64,000 nt of DNA from Lysobacterales bacterium 63-13 (GCA_001899855.1 MKWR01000014.1:3947-67946), one strand, 5' to 3'. Shown: positions 49,113 to 61,305, counted from the first letter of the stretch. Numbers and translations are program-made. Notes: generated by a model not told the origin, from the sequence alone.

Positions 49113-49328
49113 TCTGGCGCACTCGATTCAGGTCGAATGTCCCCTTTGATGCAAATCCCGGGCCATCCATGGGCGTTGCCATGCGTGGTCCGGCAGCCTG
49201 GCTTGTGGCAGCGAACGGCAGCAAGTGACAATCGCAGCACAGTGCCCTGGCCCGGCTCGCCTGCCGGTCAAGCCGCCAATCCCAGCCATTCCGTCCAGCC
49301 TGCAAACCAGGCAAAGCGAGGCCCGCAC

Positions 49329-49988
49329 ATGACGCCGATCCTCTATTCCCACCCGTTCTCGTCGTACTGCCAGAAAGTGCTGATTGCGCTCTACGAAAAT
49401 GGCACGGAGTTCGACTATCGCAATCTGGACGGTGCCAACAACCCGGCCATGCGCGAGCTGGAATCGCTGTGGCCGATGAAGAAGTTCCCGCTGCTGGTCG
49501 AGAACGGCCGCGTGGTGATGGAGGCAAGCATCATCATCGAGTACCTGCAGATCCACCATCCAGGCCCCACGCGCCTGTTGCCCGAGGACGCCGATCTCGC
49601 CCTCGAGGTGCGCAAGCTCGATCGCTTCTTCGACAACTACGTGCACGCGCCGCTGCAGGCGATCGTCGGCGAACGGCTGCGTCCCGCCGGACACCCCGAT
49701 GCCTATGGCGTCGACGCGGCGCGCGCGATGCTGGATCGTGCCTATGCCTGGCTCGAAGCAAACCTGCAACAGGGAAGTTGGGCGGCCGGTACGGACTTCA
49801 GCCTTGCCGATTGCGCAGCGGCACCGGCACTTTTCTACGCCGATTGGGCGCATCCGATCGGCCAGGGGATGCCGATCCTGCGCGCCTATCGACAACGCCT
49901 GCTGGCCCGGCCTTCGTTTGCCCGCGCCGTGGATGAGGCGCGACCCTACCGCCATTATTTTCCACTCGGCGCGCCCGATCGCGACTGA
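49329..49988 (+). CDS. Glutathione S-transferase family protein
   Basis: A 219-residue two-domain GST: thioredoxin-like N-terminal half (ILYSHPFSSYCQKVLIALYE, then the cis-Pro region KKFPLLVENGRVVMEASIIIEYL) and a helical C-terminal half with the DFSLADCAAAPALFYADW capping motif. The Ser-Ser-Tyr-Cys near residue 10 suggests a Ser- or Cys-type catalytic group. The natural substrate is unknown. The ATG at 49329 gives the family start. It is divergent from the GGDEF-EAL gene; the 216-nt gap 49113-49328 shows no other feature. Confidence 0.9.
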   Translation: MTPILYSHPFSSYCQKVLIALYENGTEFDYRNLDGANNPAMRELESLWPMKKFPLLVENGRVVMEASIIIEYLQIHHPGPTRLLPEDADLALEVRKLDRFFDNYVHAPLQAIVGERLRPAGHPDAYGVDAARAMLDRAYAWLEANLQQGSWAAGTDFSLADCAAAPALFYADWAHPIGQGMPILRAYRQRLLARPSFARAVDEARPYRHYFPLGAPDRD

Positions 49989-49996
49989 GCAGCGGC

Positions 49997-50023
49997 GGGA
50001 AGAGCCGCAATGCGGCCCTTCCC
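49997..50023. terminator. Hairpin between convergent GST and M13 peptidase genes
   Basis: GGGAAGAGCCGC (49997-50008), loop AAT, and GCGGCCCTTCCC (50012-50023) form a 12-bp stem with one mismatch. It lies between the stops at 49988 and 50030. Neither side has a long T-run, so strength is uncertain, but position fits a shared terminator. Confidence 0.65.
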
Positions 50024-50029
50024 CATCAA

Positions 50030-52168
50030 TCACCAGACCTGCACGCGCTGGTCGGGAGCGAGATAGAGCGCCTGTCCTTGCCGCACATCGAAGGCCGGAT
50101 ACCAGGCGTCGATATTGCGCACCGTCAGCGCCCGATAGTGCCCCGGCGCGTGGCCATTGCTCAGCACCGTATTGCGCAAGGCCTGCTCGCGGAACTTGCT
50201 GCGCCAGATCTGTGCCCAGCCAAGGAACACGCGCTGGTCGGGCGAGAAGCCATCCAGCGCCATCGCCGGCCGATCGGCGCGGGCGAGCTTGTAGGCATCG
50301 TAGGCCGTCGCCAGCCCGGCGACATCGGCAATGTTCTCGCCAAGGGTGAGCTTGCCGTTGACGGCCAGATCCGGGAACGGCTTGTATTCATCGTATTGCG
50401 CGGCCAGCGCCGCACCGGCTTCCTCGAAGCGGGCGAAATCTTCCTTTGTCCACCAGTTCTCCAGCTTGCCGGTTTCATCGAACAAGGCGCCGTTGTTGTC
50501 GAAGCTGTGGCTGATCTCGTGGCCAATCACGCCGCCGATGCCGCCGTAGTTGATCGCATCATCGGCAGCACCATCGAAGAACGGCGCCTGCAGGATCGCC
50601 GCCGGGAAGATCAGGCGATTCTCGAGTGGAATGTTCAAGGCATTGACCGTCTGCGGCAGCATGAACCATTCACCGCGATCGATCGGCTGGCCGAGCTTGG
50701 CCAGATTGCGCCGGTACTCGAACAAGCTGGCGCGTTGCGCGTTGCCGAGGGCATCATCGCGACGCACTTCCAGTGCCGAATAGTCGCGCCAGCGATCCGG
50801 ATAACCCATGCCGACCTTGAGCCCGTTCAACTTCGACCGGGCACGGGCCTTGGTTGCCGGCGTCATCCATGCGGCGGCATCGATACGCTGGCCGAATGCA
50901 GTGATCAGGTTGGCCACCATGGTGTTGGCGCGGGCCTTGGTCTCGGCGGAAAAGTGTTTCTCGACATAGACCTTGCCGATTGCCTCGCCGAGCGCATCAT
51001 CGGCCTCATCCACTGCACGCTTCCAGCGCGCGCGCAGTTCAGGCGTGCCCGACATGGCCTTGCCGTTGAACGCGAAATGCTCATCGACGAAGGCCTTCGA
51101 CAGGTAGGGCGAGGCGCGTTCAATGGCGTGGAAGGCGAGATAGTCTTTCCAATCCGCCAGCGGCAACCGATCGGCGACTGCGGCAATCCCGGCCACGGCC
51201 TGCGGTTGCCAGACAATGAACTCCGGCTGCGCGGAAAGTCCGGCGGCATCGAAGAATCCGCTCCAGTCGATACCGGGTGCCCTGGCTGCGAAATCCGCCT
51301 GCGACCAGGTGTTCGCGCCCTTTTCGACGTCATCGGTTTCAAGCGCCGTGGCGTGCACCTTGGCAATCGCGGTTTCCAGCGCGAGCACCTTCGCCGCCTT
51401 GGCCTTGCCATCGGCAATGCCGGCCAGTTCGAATACCCTGGCAACATGTGCCTCGTACTGCGTGCGCAGATCAGCCATGCGCCCGCCTTCCAGATAGAAA
51501 TCCCGGTCCGGCATGCCGAGGCCACCCTGCACGAGATAAGGCACATACTGGTCCGGTTTTTTCAGGTTGGCGCTGATCCACATGCCGAACAGCCGATCGG
51601 TATAGCGGTCGGTGGCATTGAGCAGATCGACATCCGCGCGCAGCGAGGCACCAAAGGCACGCGCCAGCGCCGGCTTGTCGGTCAGCGCGGCGATGGCATC
51701 AAGCTCGGCCTGCACCGGCGCGATGCCCCTGGCCTCGATGCCGGCTTCATCCATGAACGCCGTGTAGTAATCGCCGATCTTGCGGCGTTCGCCAGCGGCC
51801 GCTGCATCGGCCGCCGCCGCCTCAAGGATCGTCCTCGTGTCTTCCTGCGCCTGCTCGACCAGGGTCGTGAAACTGCTGTAGCTGGAACGGTCCGCTGGAA
51901 TCTCGGTGTTCCTTGCCCAGTTGCCATTGACGTACTCGAAGAAATCCTGACCCGGCTCGATGGCTGGATCCATCCCGCTGGCATCGAAACCGAATGCACC
52001 GAGAACCGGTTTGGCGGGGGCAGTTGCCGGCGTTGATTGCACCGTCGCCGGTGCGGCAGCCGGTGGTGTCGGCGTCGACGGTGAGCAGGCGCCAAGCAAC
52101 ACGGCGATCACGGCAAAAGCCGCTGGCGCGGCATGCCGGCCAGGCAGGGATGGGCGTTGGATGTTCAC
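50030..52168 (-). CDS. M13 family zinc metallopeptidase (PepO-like), lipoprotein
   Basis: A 712-residue neprilysin-type endopeptidase. From the GTG at 52168 it has a lipoprotein signal with lipobox LGAC (Cys near 29) and a Pro/Thr-rich linker, then the M13 N-terminal domain (DPGQD-like EPGQDFFEYVNGNWA) and the catalytic C-terminal domain with IGHEISHSFD (His about 550 and 554) and GENIADVAG providing the third zinc ligand. NYGGIGG before the zinc site is conserved. It should act on peptides from the periplasmic face or outer membrane. The frame is open to 52324, which would overlap the upstream hydrolase gene. It follows that gene by about 125 nt. Confidence 0.92.
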   Translation of the reverse strand: MNIQRPSLPGRHAAPAAFAVIAVLLGACSPSTPTPPAAAPATVQSTPATAPAKPVLGAFGFDASGMDPAIEPGQDFFEYVNGNWARNTEIPADRSSYSSFTTLVEQAQEDTRTILEAAAADAAAAGERRKIGDYYTAFMDEAGIEARGIAPVQAELDAIAALTDKPALARAFGASLRADVDLLNATDRYTDRLFGMWISANLKKPDQYVPYLVQGGLGMPDRDFYLEGGRMADLRTQYEAHVARVFELAGIADGKAKAAKVLALETAIAKVHATALETDDVEKGANTWSQADFAARAPGIDWSGFFDAAGLSAQPEFIVWQPQAVAGIAAVADRLPLADWKDYLAFHAIERASPYLSKAFVDEHFAFNGKAMSGTPELRARWKRAVDEADDALGEAIGKVYVEKHFSAETKARANTMVANLITAFGQRIDAAAWMTPATKARARSKLNGLKVGMGYPDRWRDYSALEVRRDDALGNAQRASLFEYRRNLAKLGQPIDRGEWFMLPQTVNALNIPLENRLIFPAAILQAPFFDGAADDAINYGGIGGVIGHEISHSFDNNGALFDETGKLENWWTKEDFARFEEAGAALAAQYDEYKPFPDLAVNGKLTLGENIADVAGLATAYDAYKLARADRPAMALDGFSPDQRVFLGWAQIWRSKFREQALRNTVLSNGHAPGHYRALTVRNIDAWYPAFDVRQGQALYLAPDQRVQVW

Positions 52169-52292
52169 GCGGAATCTCGGGCTGTACGGGCCGATTACCC
52201 TAAAGGCATTCCGGTTCGGCTCCAAGTGCCAGTCGCGGTGATCAGGCACGAAGCGGCAGACAAGACGGGGCCAGGCCGACATGGTGGCAGCT

Positions 52293-53126
52293 TCATTCAG
52301 CCGTGCGCGTGCTGCTGAAATCACAAGGTGGATGATTCAGCCTGCGCTGCAGGATCCACACCAGCAGGCCATCCGTGGCATAAGCCTGCGGCCAGATCAC
52401 GTGCATGGCGTCGGCATATTCGGTATAGCGCGGATGGCCGCCCATCGCGCGCAAGGCGCGGACCACCGCACGTGAGCCAAGCATGGCGCCGCCATAGCCG
52501 GTTTCGATATCGGTATCGTTGTCCATGGCACCGTGGAAGATCCATTGCGGCACGTCGCGGATCGAAGCGAGACCGGCCAGCTCGGTCATTCCCGACATGG
52601 GTATGCCAGCCGCGAAACAGCGCGGATAGGCTTTCAGCGTGGCCCAGACACCCGTGCCGCCATCGGACAATCCAGTCAGCACGATGCGCCGCGGATCGAC
52701 CGGGAAGCGCTGCAATGCGTCGTTGACCACCGCGGCGATCAAGGCCGGCGGCCAGTAGTCCCGGTCAACCTGGGGGGCCACGAAGACCAGCGGAATGCCA
52801 TTCGCCTGCGCCGCATCGACCAGCTCCAACGCACCGTTGGCATGACCCTGCAACTGGCTTTCGTTGTCGCTGCCGTTCTGCCCGCTGCCATGCATGAAGA
52901 CGATCAAGGGCAACAACTCGCCATGGCGTCGGCCTGCGGTCTGCATGGCGCGATAGGCAATCGCATCGGCATCCGCCGTGCGGTATCTGCCGAATGCATC
53001 CGCATCCACGGCAGCAACAGTCGAGGCACTGCCAAGGCCCAGGATCAGGGCCAGCAAGCCGGCAGCGATCGGGCGCGCACGGAGGATTCGCAGGGTTCGA
53101 CAGGCTGGCATGAGGTCGGCAAGCAT
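52293..53126 (-). CDS. Secreted alpha/beta hydrolase (esterase/depolymerase-like)
   Basis: A 277-residue exported hydrolase. A signal peptide ends near STVAAVDA. The fold is shown by PLIVFMHGSGQNG (oxyanion loop), the nucleophile elbow LTGLSDGGTG with Ser, FHGAMDNDTDIE with the acid, and a His near MHVIWPQAY. The pattern resembles predicted phospholipase/carboxylesterase or polyhydroxybutyrate depolymerase-like esterases. The substrate is unknown; PHA breakdown is conceivable since PHA genes lie 6 kb away, but not shown. The start at 53126 has GGAG 4 nt upstream; 53111 is an alternative. It is divergent from the SahR-like gene. Confidence 0.82.
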   Translation of the reverse strand: MLADLMPACRTLRILRARPIAAGLLALILGLGSASTVAAVDADAFGRYRTADADAIAYRAMQTAGRRHGELLPLIVFMHGSGQNGSDNESQLQGHANGALELVDAAQANGIPLVFVAPQVDRDYWPPALIAAVVNDALQRFPVDPRRIVLTGLSDGGTGVWATLKAYPRCFAAGIPMSGMTELAGLASIRDVPQWIFHGAMDNDTDIETGYGGAMLGSRAVVRALRAMGGHPRYTEYADAMHVIWPQAYATDGLLVWILQRRLNHPPCDFSSTRTAE

Positions 53127-53227
53127 AGCGCTCCGACGGGAAATCGCCGCCTGAGGCACGCCTCGATCCGCAGGCAGGGGGCTCTCCGCGTTGACGCCCC
53201 CGGTGCCGACCGCTACATTGCACATCC

Positions 53228-53251
53228 ATCCTTCAATCAAGATGAAAGGAT
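53228..53251. promoter_or_regulatory. Candidate operator overlapping the start of the SahR-like gene
   Basis: ATCCTT (53228-53233) and AAGGAT (53246-53251) form an inverted repeat with 12 nt between, and the inner bases are partly symmetric (TCAA and TGAA). It covers the ribosome site of the regulator gene and is the only such palindrome in the 130-nt divergent gap. It could be the autoregulatory site of this operon. Binding is inference. Confidence 0.45.
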
Positions 53252-53256
53252 ATTTT

Positions 53257-54183
53257 GTGGATCTGACTGCCACATCGTCCCTGCTGCGCCTGTTGTCCGA
53301 TCCGACCCGCGTGCGCCTGCTGGCCCTGCTCGAACGCGAGGAACTGACCGTTGCCGAGCTGTCGGCAATCCTGCGCCTGGCCCAGCCACGCGTCTCCACG
53401 CACCTGGCCAAACTCAAGGAAGCCGACCTCGTGCGCGACCGGCGCGCCGGTGTTTCCTCCTACTACCGCTTCAATGGCGAACTCGCGCCGAAGGAAAACG
53501 CCTTCCTGCATGCCTTGAAGGAAGCGGTCGACGATGCCCTTTTGCTCGAAGACGAACGGCGCCTGCCCGGCATCCTGGCCAAGCGCGCGCGTGCGGAAGG
53601 CTGGGCCGACAGCGTGGCTGGCGACATGGAGCGCCACTATTCACCGGGACGCACCTGGGAAACCCTGGCCAGGGCCATGACCCAACTGGTCGATCCTGGT
53701 GACGTCCTCGACATCGCTTCCGGCGATGGCGTGCTCGCCGAACTGCTGGCACCACGCGCACGTTCGATCGTCTGCATCGACGCCAGTCCGCGCGTGGTTG
53801 CCGCGGCCCGGGAACGCCTCAAATCCTTTGCCAATGTCGAAGTGGTCAGCGGCGACATGCATGCGCTGGATTTCGGCCGCAAGCGCTTTGACCTGGTCCT
53901 GCTCATGCATGCGCTGACCTACAGCGAACAACCGGCCAGTGTCGTCGCCGAGGCTGCGCGCGTGCTCGCCAAGGGCGGCCACCTGCTCGCGGCAACGCTG
54001 GGCAAGCATGCGCACCGCACGGCGGTGGAACCGTTCGATCATCGCAACCTCGGCTTCACACCAGCAGAACTTGCCGGCTTTGCCAGCGCCGCCGGGCTTG
54101 AGGTGCTGTCGTGCAAGCGCATCACCCGCGAGGTCAAGGCCCCGCATTTCGAAGTCATCTCGCTGCTGGCACGCAAATCATGA
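53257..54183 (+). CDS. sahR: ArsR-type regulator fused to SAM-dependent methyltransferase fold (SahR-like)
   Basis: A 308-residue protein with an N-terminal ArsR winged helix ([40 protein letters not shown]) and a C-terminal class I methyltransferase fold with the SAM/SAH motif [13 protein letters not shown]. Regulators of this build, SahR, sense S-adenosylhomocysteine and control metH, sahH and related genes in several proteobacteria. Its position just upstream of the two metH genes, with a 4-nt overlap, fits that role. The start is taken as GTG 53257, 6 nt after AAAGGA; an ATG at 53242 is possible. The symbol is assigned from architecture and context, not from a direct match. Confidence 0.85.
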   Translation: MDLTATSSLLRLLSDPTRVRLLALLEREELTVAELSAILRLAQPRVSTHLAKLKEADLVRDRRAGVSSYYRFNGELAPKENAFLHALKEAVDDALLLEDERRLPGILAKRARAEGWADSVAGDMERHYSPGRTWETLARAMTQLVDPGDVLDIASGDGVLAELLAPRARSIVCIDASPRVVAAARERLKSFANVEVVSGDMHALDFGRKRFDLVLLMHALTYSEQPASVVAEAARVLAKGGHLLAATLGKHAHRTAVEPFDHRNLGFTPAELAGFASAAGLEVLSCKRITREVKAPHFEVISLLARKS

Positions 54184-55261
54184 GTCGACAACTTCCGTGG
54201 CTGCATGGCGAACGCGTGCAGGCACTCGAACAGGCATTGGGCAAGCGCATCCTCGTCATCGATGGCGCCATGGGCACCATGATCCAGAGCCATCACCTTG
54301 AGGAAGGCGACTACCGCGGCCAGCGTTTTGCCGAGGGCTTCGATTCCAGCCATGCACACGGCACCGGCTGCGGGCATGACCTCAAGGGCAACAACGACCT
54401 GCTCCTGCTGACCCGGCCCGATATCATTGCAAACGTCCACAATGCCTATCTCGAAGCCGGCGCAGATCTCGTTGAGACCAACACCTTCAACGCCACCTCG
54501 ATCAGCCAGGCCGACTACCACCTGCAACACATCGTCTACGAACTCAATCGCGAAGGTGCACGCATCGCCCGCGCCTGTTGCGATGCGTTCAGCGCGAAAA
54601 CACCGGATCAGCCGCGATTCGTCATCGGCGTGCTCGGACCGACTAGCCGCACCGCCTCGATCAGTCCGGACGTCAACGATCCCGGCTTCCGCAACACCAG
54701 TTTCGATGAACTGCGTGTTGCCTATGGCGAGGCTGTCGAAGGCCTGATCGACGGCGGTGCCGACACGATCATGGTCGAGACGATCTTCGATACGCTGAAC
54801 GCCAAGGCCGCGCTGTATGCGATCGAGGAAGTGTTCGAACGGCGCGGCGGTCGCCTGCCGATCATGATTTCGGGCACGATTACCGACCGTTCCGGGCGCA
54901 CGCTTTCCGGACAGACCGCCGAGGCCTTCCACGCGTCGCTGGCGCACAGCCGGCCGCTGTCGTTCGGCTTCAACTGCGCGCTTGGTGCCAGCGACATGCG
55001 CGAGCATGTCGAAACCCTGGCGCGGGTCAGCCACAGCCATGTCAGCGCGCATCCGAACGCGGGCCTGCCAAATGCGTTTGGCGAATACGACGAGACACCC
55101 GAGGAAATGGCCGCGACCCTGCGCGAGTTCGCCACTTCCGGCCTGCTCAACCTGGTCGGCGGCTGCTGCGGCACCACGCCCGCGCATATCAAGGCGATTG
55201 CCGAGGCGATCCGTGGCGTGCCGCCACGGGCGCTGCCGGCATGCGCGCAGGAGCAGGCGGC

Positions 55262-55265
<4 letters not shown>
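54180..55265 (+). CDS. metH: Methionine synthase, homocysteine-binding part (split MetH N-terminus)
   Basis: A 361-residue protein equal to the first module of cobalamin-dependent methionine synthase. It carries the catalytic zinc cysteines (FNCALGA near 270 and GGCCGTTP near 338) and the opening motif [12 protein letters not shown]. It methylates homocysteine using methyl-cobalamin carried by the partner protein. In Xanthomonadales metH is typically split in this way; in most bacteria it is one chain of about 1230 residues. The ATG at 54180 overlaps the regulator's stop, and its stop overlaps the second metH gene by 4 nt. Confidence 0.95.
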
Positions 55266-57961
<2,696 letters not shown>

Positions 57962-57979
57962 CCACGGGCCGAGGGGAAA

Positions 57980-58007
57980 AGCGCGCCTGCCGGAAGGCAG
58001 GCGCGCT
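57980..58007 (-). terminator. Perfect hairpin terminator for the small membrane protein gene (also faces metH)
   Basis: AGCGCGCCTGCC (57980-57991), a GGAA loop and GGCAGGCGCGCT (57996-58007) form a perfect 12-bp stem. On the minus strand it is followed by TTTCCCC (from AAAA at 57977-57980), so it best terminates the gene ending at 58013; on the plus strand it lies 19 nt after metH and can act as a weak stop there too. Confidence 0.8.
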
Positions 58008-58012
58008 GAAGA

Positions 58013-58264
58013 TCACATGCCCGATGTCGACACGCTGTTCATGGCGGTAATCATCGCCATGCCGCCAAACAGGAAGAACAGCACGAGAGCGATCAGATAG
58101 AAGATCAAGGCTGCCTTGCAGAAGTTGGCCTTGTTTGGATTTGCGCTGCTGGAGAATCCCCACACGAACAACATGATGAAGCCGACGATCGGAATCGCCA
58201 GGACGATCATGGTGATGATCCAGTCGCCGAGCGACATCACCGGTGCACTGCTACGATTTTCCAT
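58013..58264 (-). CDS. Small two-helix membrane protein
   Basis: An 83-residue protein with two long hydrophobic segments: WIITMIVLAIPIVGFIMLFV (about 14-33) and a second around ALIFYLIALVLFFLF (about 53-68), separated by a polar loop with NPNKANFCKA. The pattern resembles small conserved inner membrane proteins with a WLLT..ILMLIPIVNIIMLF-type first helix found in many bacteria; function is unknown. The ATG at 58264 has AGAGGAAAG just upstream. It is monocistronic between metH and the LAB_N gene, with 80 nt upstream. Confidence 0.75.
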   Translation of the reverse strand: MENRSSAPVMSLGDWIITMIVLAIPIVGFIMLFVWGFSSSANPNKANFCKAALIFYLIALVLFFLFGGMAMITAMNSVSTSGM

Positions 58265-58344
58265 GCTTTCCTCTCCCCGAGGTTGTTGCCAGGCGGTTGC
58301 CTGGCCGGCGGATTCTGGCACGAACCAGAATGCCATGCATCCGC

Positions 58345-58653
58345 TCAGGATCCAGCCCGTTCGCGCCGGTGGCGGTAGTCGACAACCAGGTTGTACATGG
58401 AGACAAAAGCCGGGAATGCGTTGGAAAGAATGCCCACCGAATCGTTCTTGCCGAAGGTGAAATAGCTGACCAGCATCACGCTGCCGCACACCGAAAGCCA
58501 CCAGAACGCGCGCGGCATGTGCACGCGCTTGAGCTTGCGCGTCGCATACATCTGCACGAACCAGCGGCTGGTGAAGAGCAGGACGCCGAGGTAGCCAACC
58601 AGCTTCCAGGGCGTCACGCCGATACTGTGGATATGGAACAGGACTTCGTTCAT
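58345..58653 (-). CDS. Lipid A biosynthesis N-terminal domain protein (LAB_N)
   Basis: A 102-residue membrane protein matching the LAB_N domain: a first helix KLVGYLGVLLFTSRWFVQMY, the motif RVHMPRAFWWLSVCGSVMLVSYF and a third helix with SVGILSNAFPAFVSMYNLV, about three membrane segments. The domain is named for its occurrence in some lipid A-related proteins, often near glycosyltransferases, but stand-alone copies have no proven role. The ATG at 58653 (MNEVLFHIHSIG) gives the family start; the longer frame is not conserved. Confidence 0.85.
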   Translation of the reverse strand: MNEVLFHIHSIGVTPWKLVGYLGVLLFTSRWFVQMYATRKLKRVHMPRAFWWLSVCGSVMLVSYFTFGKNDSVGILSNAFPAFVSMYNLVVDYRHRRERAGS

Positions 58654-58725
58654 TGCATGCGGAACCGGGGAAAGGATGCCGCATTCTAGCCCGGGCGATT
58701 CATCAGTTCGACGCAAATCGCTGGC

Positions 58726-58754
58726 AGGGTGGACAAGCACGGCGCGCCCACCCT
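58726..58754. repeat. REP-like palindrome downstream of phaC
   Basis: AGGGTGG (58726-58732) and CCACCCT (58748-58754) flank a GC-rich loop containing GGCGCGCC. Such short GGGTGG/CCACCC palindromes are typical extragenic repeats in high-GC genomes. It lies between the stop of phaC and the LAB_N gene in the 190-nt gap 58654-58843, where I see no gene. Confidence 0.5.
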
Positions 58755-58843
58755 ACGCGCCGCCCTGGCACATCGTTTCGAAGCGGCTGCAGCCATGATG
58801 CTCTTCGACAAGATGCGAGAGAGCATCGCCTCCTGCAATCCAG

Positions 58844-59908
58844 TCAGGCTCTGGCACGCAACCAATCGTGGATGGCTGGCGGTACTTCGCGCTGGGCGCG
58901 GCTGGACACATAGATGCCGATATGACCGCCCTTGAAGGCGATTTGCGTGTAGTCCTTGCTGCCGATGACGCCCTTCAGCGCACGCGATGAATCCGGCGGC
59001 ACCAGGTGATCCTGCTCGGCGAAGATGTTCAACACCGGCACCGTGATGTTCTTCAGGTCAACCTCGTGCTTGCCGAGCTTCAGCCCACCCTTGACCAGCT
59101 TGTTGCCCTGGTAGAAATCACGCATGAACTGGCGAAACGCCTCACCGGCCTGGTCGGGGGAATCAAAAATCCATTTCTCCATGCGCAGGAAGTTCTCCAG
59201 CTCGGCCTTGTTGTCGAGGATGTCGACCATGCCGACGTATTTCTGCTGCAGCAGGCGCATCGGCTTGAGCATCAGGTAACACCAGTTCATCAGGTCCGCC
59301 GGCACGTTGCCGATGGTATTGACGAACAAGTCGGCGTCCATGTTGCGCGTCCAGTTCGACAGCATGTTGTCCGGCGTATGGAAATCCACCGGCGTGACCA
59401 TGGTGATCAGGTTCTTGACCTTGTGCGGGTGGATGGCGGTGAAGCACAGCGAAAACGCGCCACCCTGGCAGATGCCAAGCACATTGATCTTCTTCACCCC
59501 GGCATTCTTAGCCACCGCATCGACACTGCGCCGGATATAGCCGTTGATGTAGTCATCAAGGGTCAGCCAGCGGTCGGCCAGGTCCGGATAACCCCAATCG
59601 ATCAGATAGACATCCTCGCCTTGGGCGAGCAGGTTGCGCACCAGTGATTTGTCTTCCTGCAGATCGACCATGTACGGACGATTGACCAGTGCGTAGACAA
59701 TCAGGGTTGGCGTTTTCGCCGTCGGCTCGCGCTCGCCGCGGAAGCGATAGACGACAAGCTTGTCCTCGCGATAGACCTCTTCCTTTTCGGTGCAGCCGAA
59801 ATCGACCTCGTCGAGCGTGCGCAGCACCTGCATGCCGGACGAGACCTTCTTCTGGAACTTCTGCGCCTCCTCAAACAGCTTGAACGGTTCGATGTTGAGC
59901 GGACCCAT
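58844..59908 (-). CDS. phaC: Class III polyhydroxyalkanoate synthase, PhaC subunit
   Basis: Polymerises 3-hydroxyacyl-CoA, mainly 3-hydroxybutyryl-CoA, into storage polyester. The 354-residue length is that of class III PhaC, much shorter than class I (about 590). The catalytic triad is Cys147 in the lipase-like box GICQGG, Asp300 (AEQDHLVPP) and His329 (GGHIGIYVS), within two positions of the Allochromatium enzyme. LLAQGEDVYLIDWGYPD is another family motif. The ATG at 59908 shares one base with the phaE stop (TGATG), so the subunits are made together. Confidence 0.96.
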   Translation of the reverse strand: MGPLNIEPFKLFEEAQKFQKKVSSGMQVLRTLDEVDFGCTEKEEVYREDKLVVYRFRGEREPTAKTPTLIVYALVNRPYMVDLQEDKSLVRNLLAQGEDVYLIDWGYPDLADRWLTLDDYINGYIRRSVDAVAKNAGVKKINVLGICQGGAFSLCFTAIHPHKVKNLITMVTPVDFHTPDNMLSNWTRNMDADLFVNTIGNVPADLMNWCYLMLKPMRLLQQKYVGMVDILDNKAELENFLRMEKWIFDSPDQAGEAFRQFMRDFYQGNKLVKGGLKLGKHEVDLKNITVPVLNIFAEQDHLVPPDSSRALKGVIGSKDYTQIAFKGGHIGIYVSSRAQREVPPAIHDWLRARA

Positions 59909-61305
59909 CACTTGCTACCTCCCTGTTTGCTCGCCTTCGCTTTCGCGCCGACACCCGCAGGGCCGGCTGCGGCGCTCTTTGACTTGCGCGCAAAGCGCGC
60001 GATGCTGGCGGCGAAACTGCCGCTTGCGGCGGCCTTCTTGCCCTTTGCGGCACGCGACTTGGTGACGGCAACGGCCTTGCGTTGCGACTTGCCGGCGGCG
60101 GATTTGCGGCGCTTCTCGCGATGGCCCGGTGTGGATGTCGATTCCTGCGCCGCAGCGGGCTTGCTGGCCACGCTCCTGGCTTGCGGTTCGACCTGAGCGC
60201 GCGCCGGGACTCCTGCCTTTGTTGTCTTGCCGGATCCTGGCTGTCTTGCCACTCTGTTGCGCTTTGCGGGTCGTGCGGGTTTCGCTGCCTTTTCGACGGC
60301 AACGCGTGCTGGCGATGATGGCGGCTTCGCGCCTTCCTCGCGCGCCGCTTTCATCGCGGCAAGTTCACGACGCAGCTCGGCCACTTCTTCCTGCAAGGCT
60401 TCGCCGCCGCTGGCGGTTTCACGCTCGCTGCGGAACTCGCGGCGCAAGGCCTGCAGGCGTTCGCCAATGCTGTTGACCTCGCTGCGCGTGGGCATGCCCA
60501 GCTCGGCGCAGAAGCGCTCGATCTCGCCCTGCACCTGCTGGCGCACGCGCATCTGCGCATCGACGACGGCGGCGTAGATTTCGCGGAACTCCTCGGACAA
60601 GGCAATTTCCGCGTACGTCTCTTCGGCGGCATCCACCCACAGGTCGTAGAGGCCGCGCGCCGAATCAATCTGCCGACCCGGCTCCTCGCGCTCGGCAAGC
60701 TTGAGCTGGAAGCGCGCAAAACTCTGCTCGGCGACCTTGAGCATGAGGCGGTCGTAGCGCGCGCTCTGCTCCTGGTAATCAATGAACACCTGTGCGGTTT
60801 TCTGCAGGTTTTCCTGTTTCTCGCGAAGCGGGCCGAAAGCCGGCATCTGCAAGCCGCCCTTGGCCTTGTCGAACATCGGCCCGACCGCAGTGGCGAACTG
60901 CTCCATCATCTGCTCGAAACCACGCGCGCCCTGGTTGCCGAAACCGCGCATCGCCGCAGCGAACGGATTGCCCATGGCCGAGGCCGGGAATGCGCCAGCG
61001 AAGCCACTGCCGGCAAAGGCATCGGCAAGCGGGTTTGAACCCTGCCCCATCGCGCCATTGGCCAGGCTTTGCAGCATGCCGAGATAGCCTTGCGCGCCGG
61101 CCAGCAGGTGTTCGATCGCCTCACTCTGCTGCTTGCCGCCGGCGAAAGGATTGGCCTTGGCCATGTTGCCGATCCACGCCGCGGCGGGCGCTGGCGCGCT
61201 GCCCCAGGCGGGCATGCCCGGGGTTCCACTCAGCGCGGACTGGGCCTGGCGCGCCATCGCCTCCCAGTTTTTCGCCCATTGGCCTACATCCAGCGGTTCG
61301 CTCAT
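59908..61305 (-). CDS. phaE: Class III PHA synthase subunit PhaE with a long basic tail
   Basis: PhaE is the non-catalytic partner needed by class III PhaC. The first part (about 1-320) matches PhaE: GQWAKNWEAMARQAQSAL at the start, helical regions with LADAFAGSGFAG and MEQFATAVGPMF, and the conserved YDLWVDAAEETYAEIALSEEF near 210-230, followed by a coiled coil (LQALRREFRSERETASG). Usual PhaE length is about 350; here 465, because of a roughly 130-residue tail rich in Lys, Ala, Arg and Pro (KAAKPARPAKRNRVA, KGKKAAASG, ARKSKSAAAG). Such tails resemble histone H1-like phasins such as PhaF. The ATG at 61305 starts the family N-terminus. Confidence 0.92.
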   Translation of the reverse strand: MSEPLDVGQWAKNWEAMARQAQSALSGTPGMPAWGSAPAPAAAWIGNMAKANPFAGGKQQSEAIEHLLAGAQGYLGMLQSLANGAMGQGSNPLADAFAGSGFAGAFPASAMGNPFAAAMRGFGNQGARGFEQMMEQFATAVGPMFDKAKGGLQMPAFGPLREKQENLQKTAQVFIDYQEQSARYDRLMLKVAEQSFARFQLKLAEREEPGRQIDSARGLYDLWVDAAEETYAEIALSEEFREIYAAVVDAQMRVRQQVQGEIERFCAELGMPTRSEVNSIGERLQALRREFRSERETASGGEALQEEVAELRRELAAMKAAREEGAKPPSSPARVAVEKAAKPARPAKRNRVARQPGSGKTTKAGVPARAQVEPQARSVASKPAAAQESTSTPGHREKRRKSAAGKSQRKAVAVTKSRAAKGKKAAASGSFAASIARFARKSKSAAAGPAGVGAKAKASKQGGSK

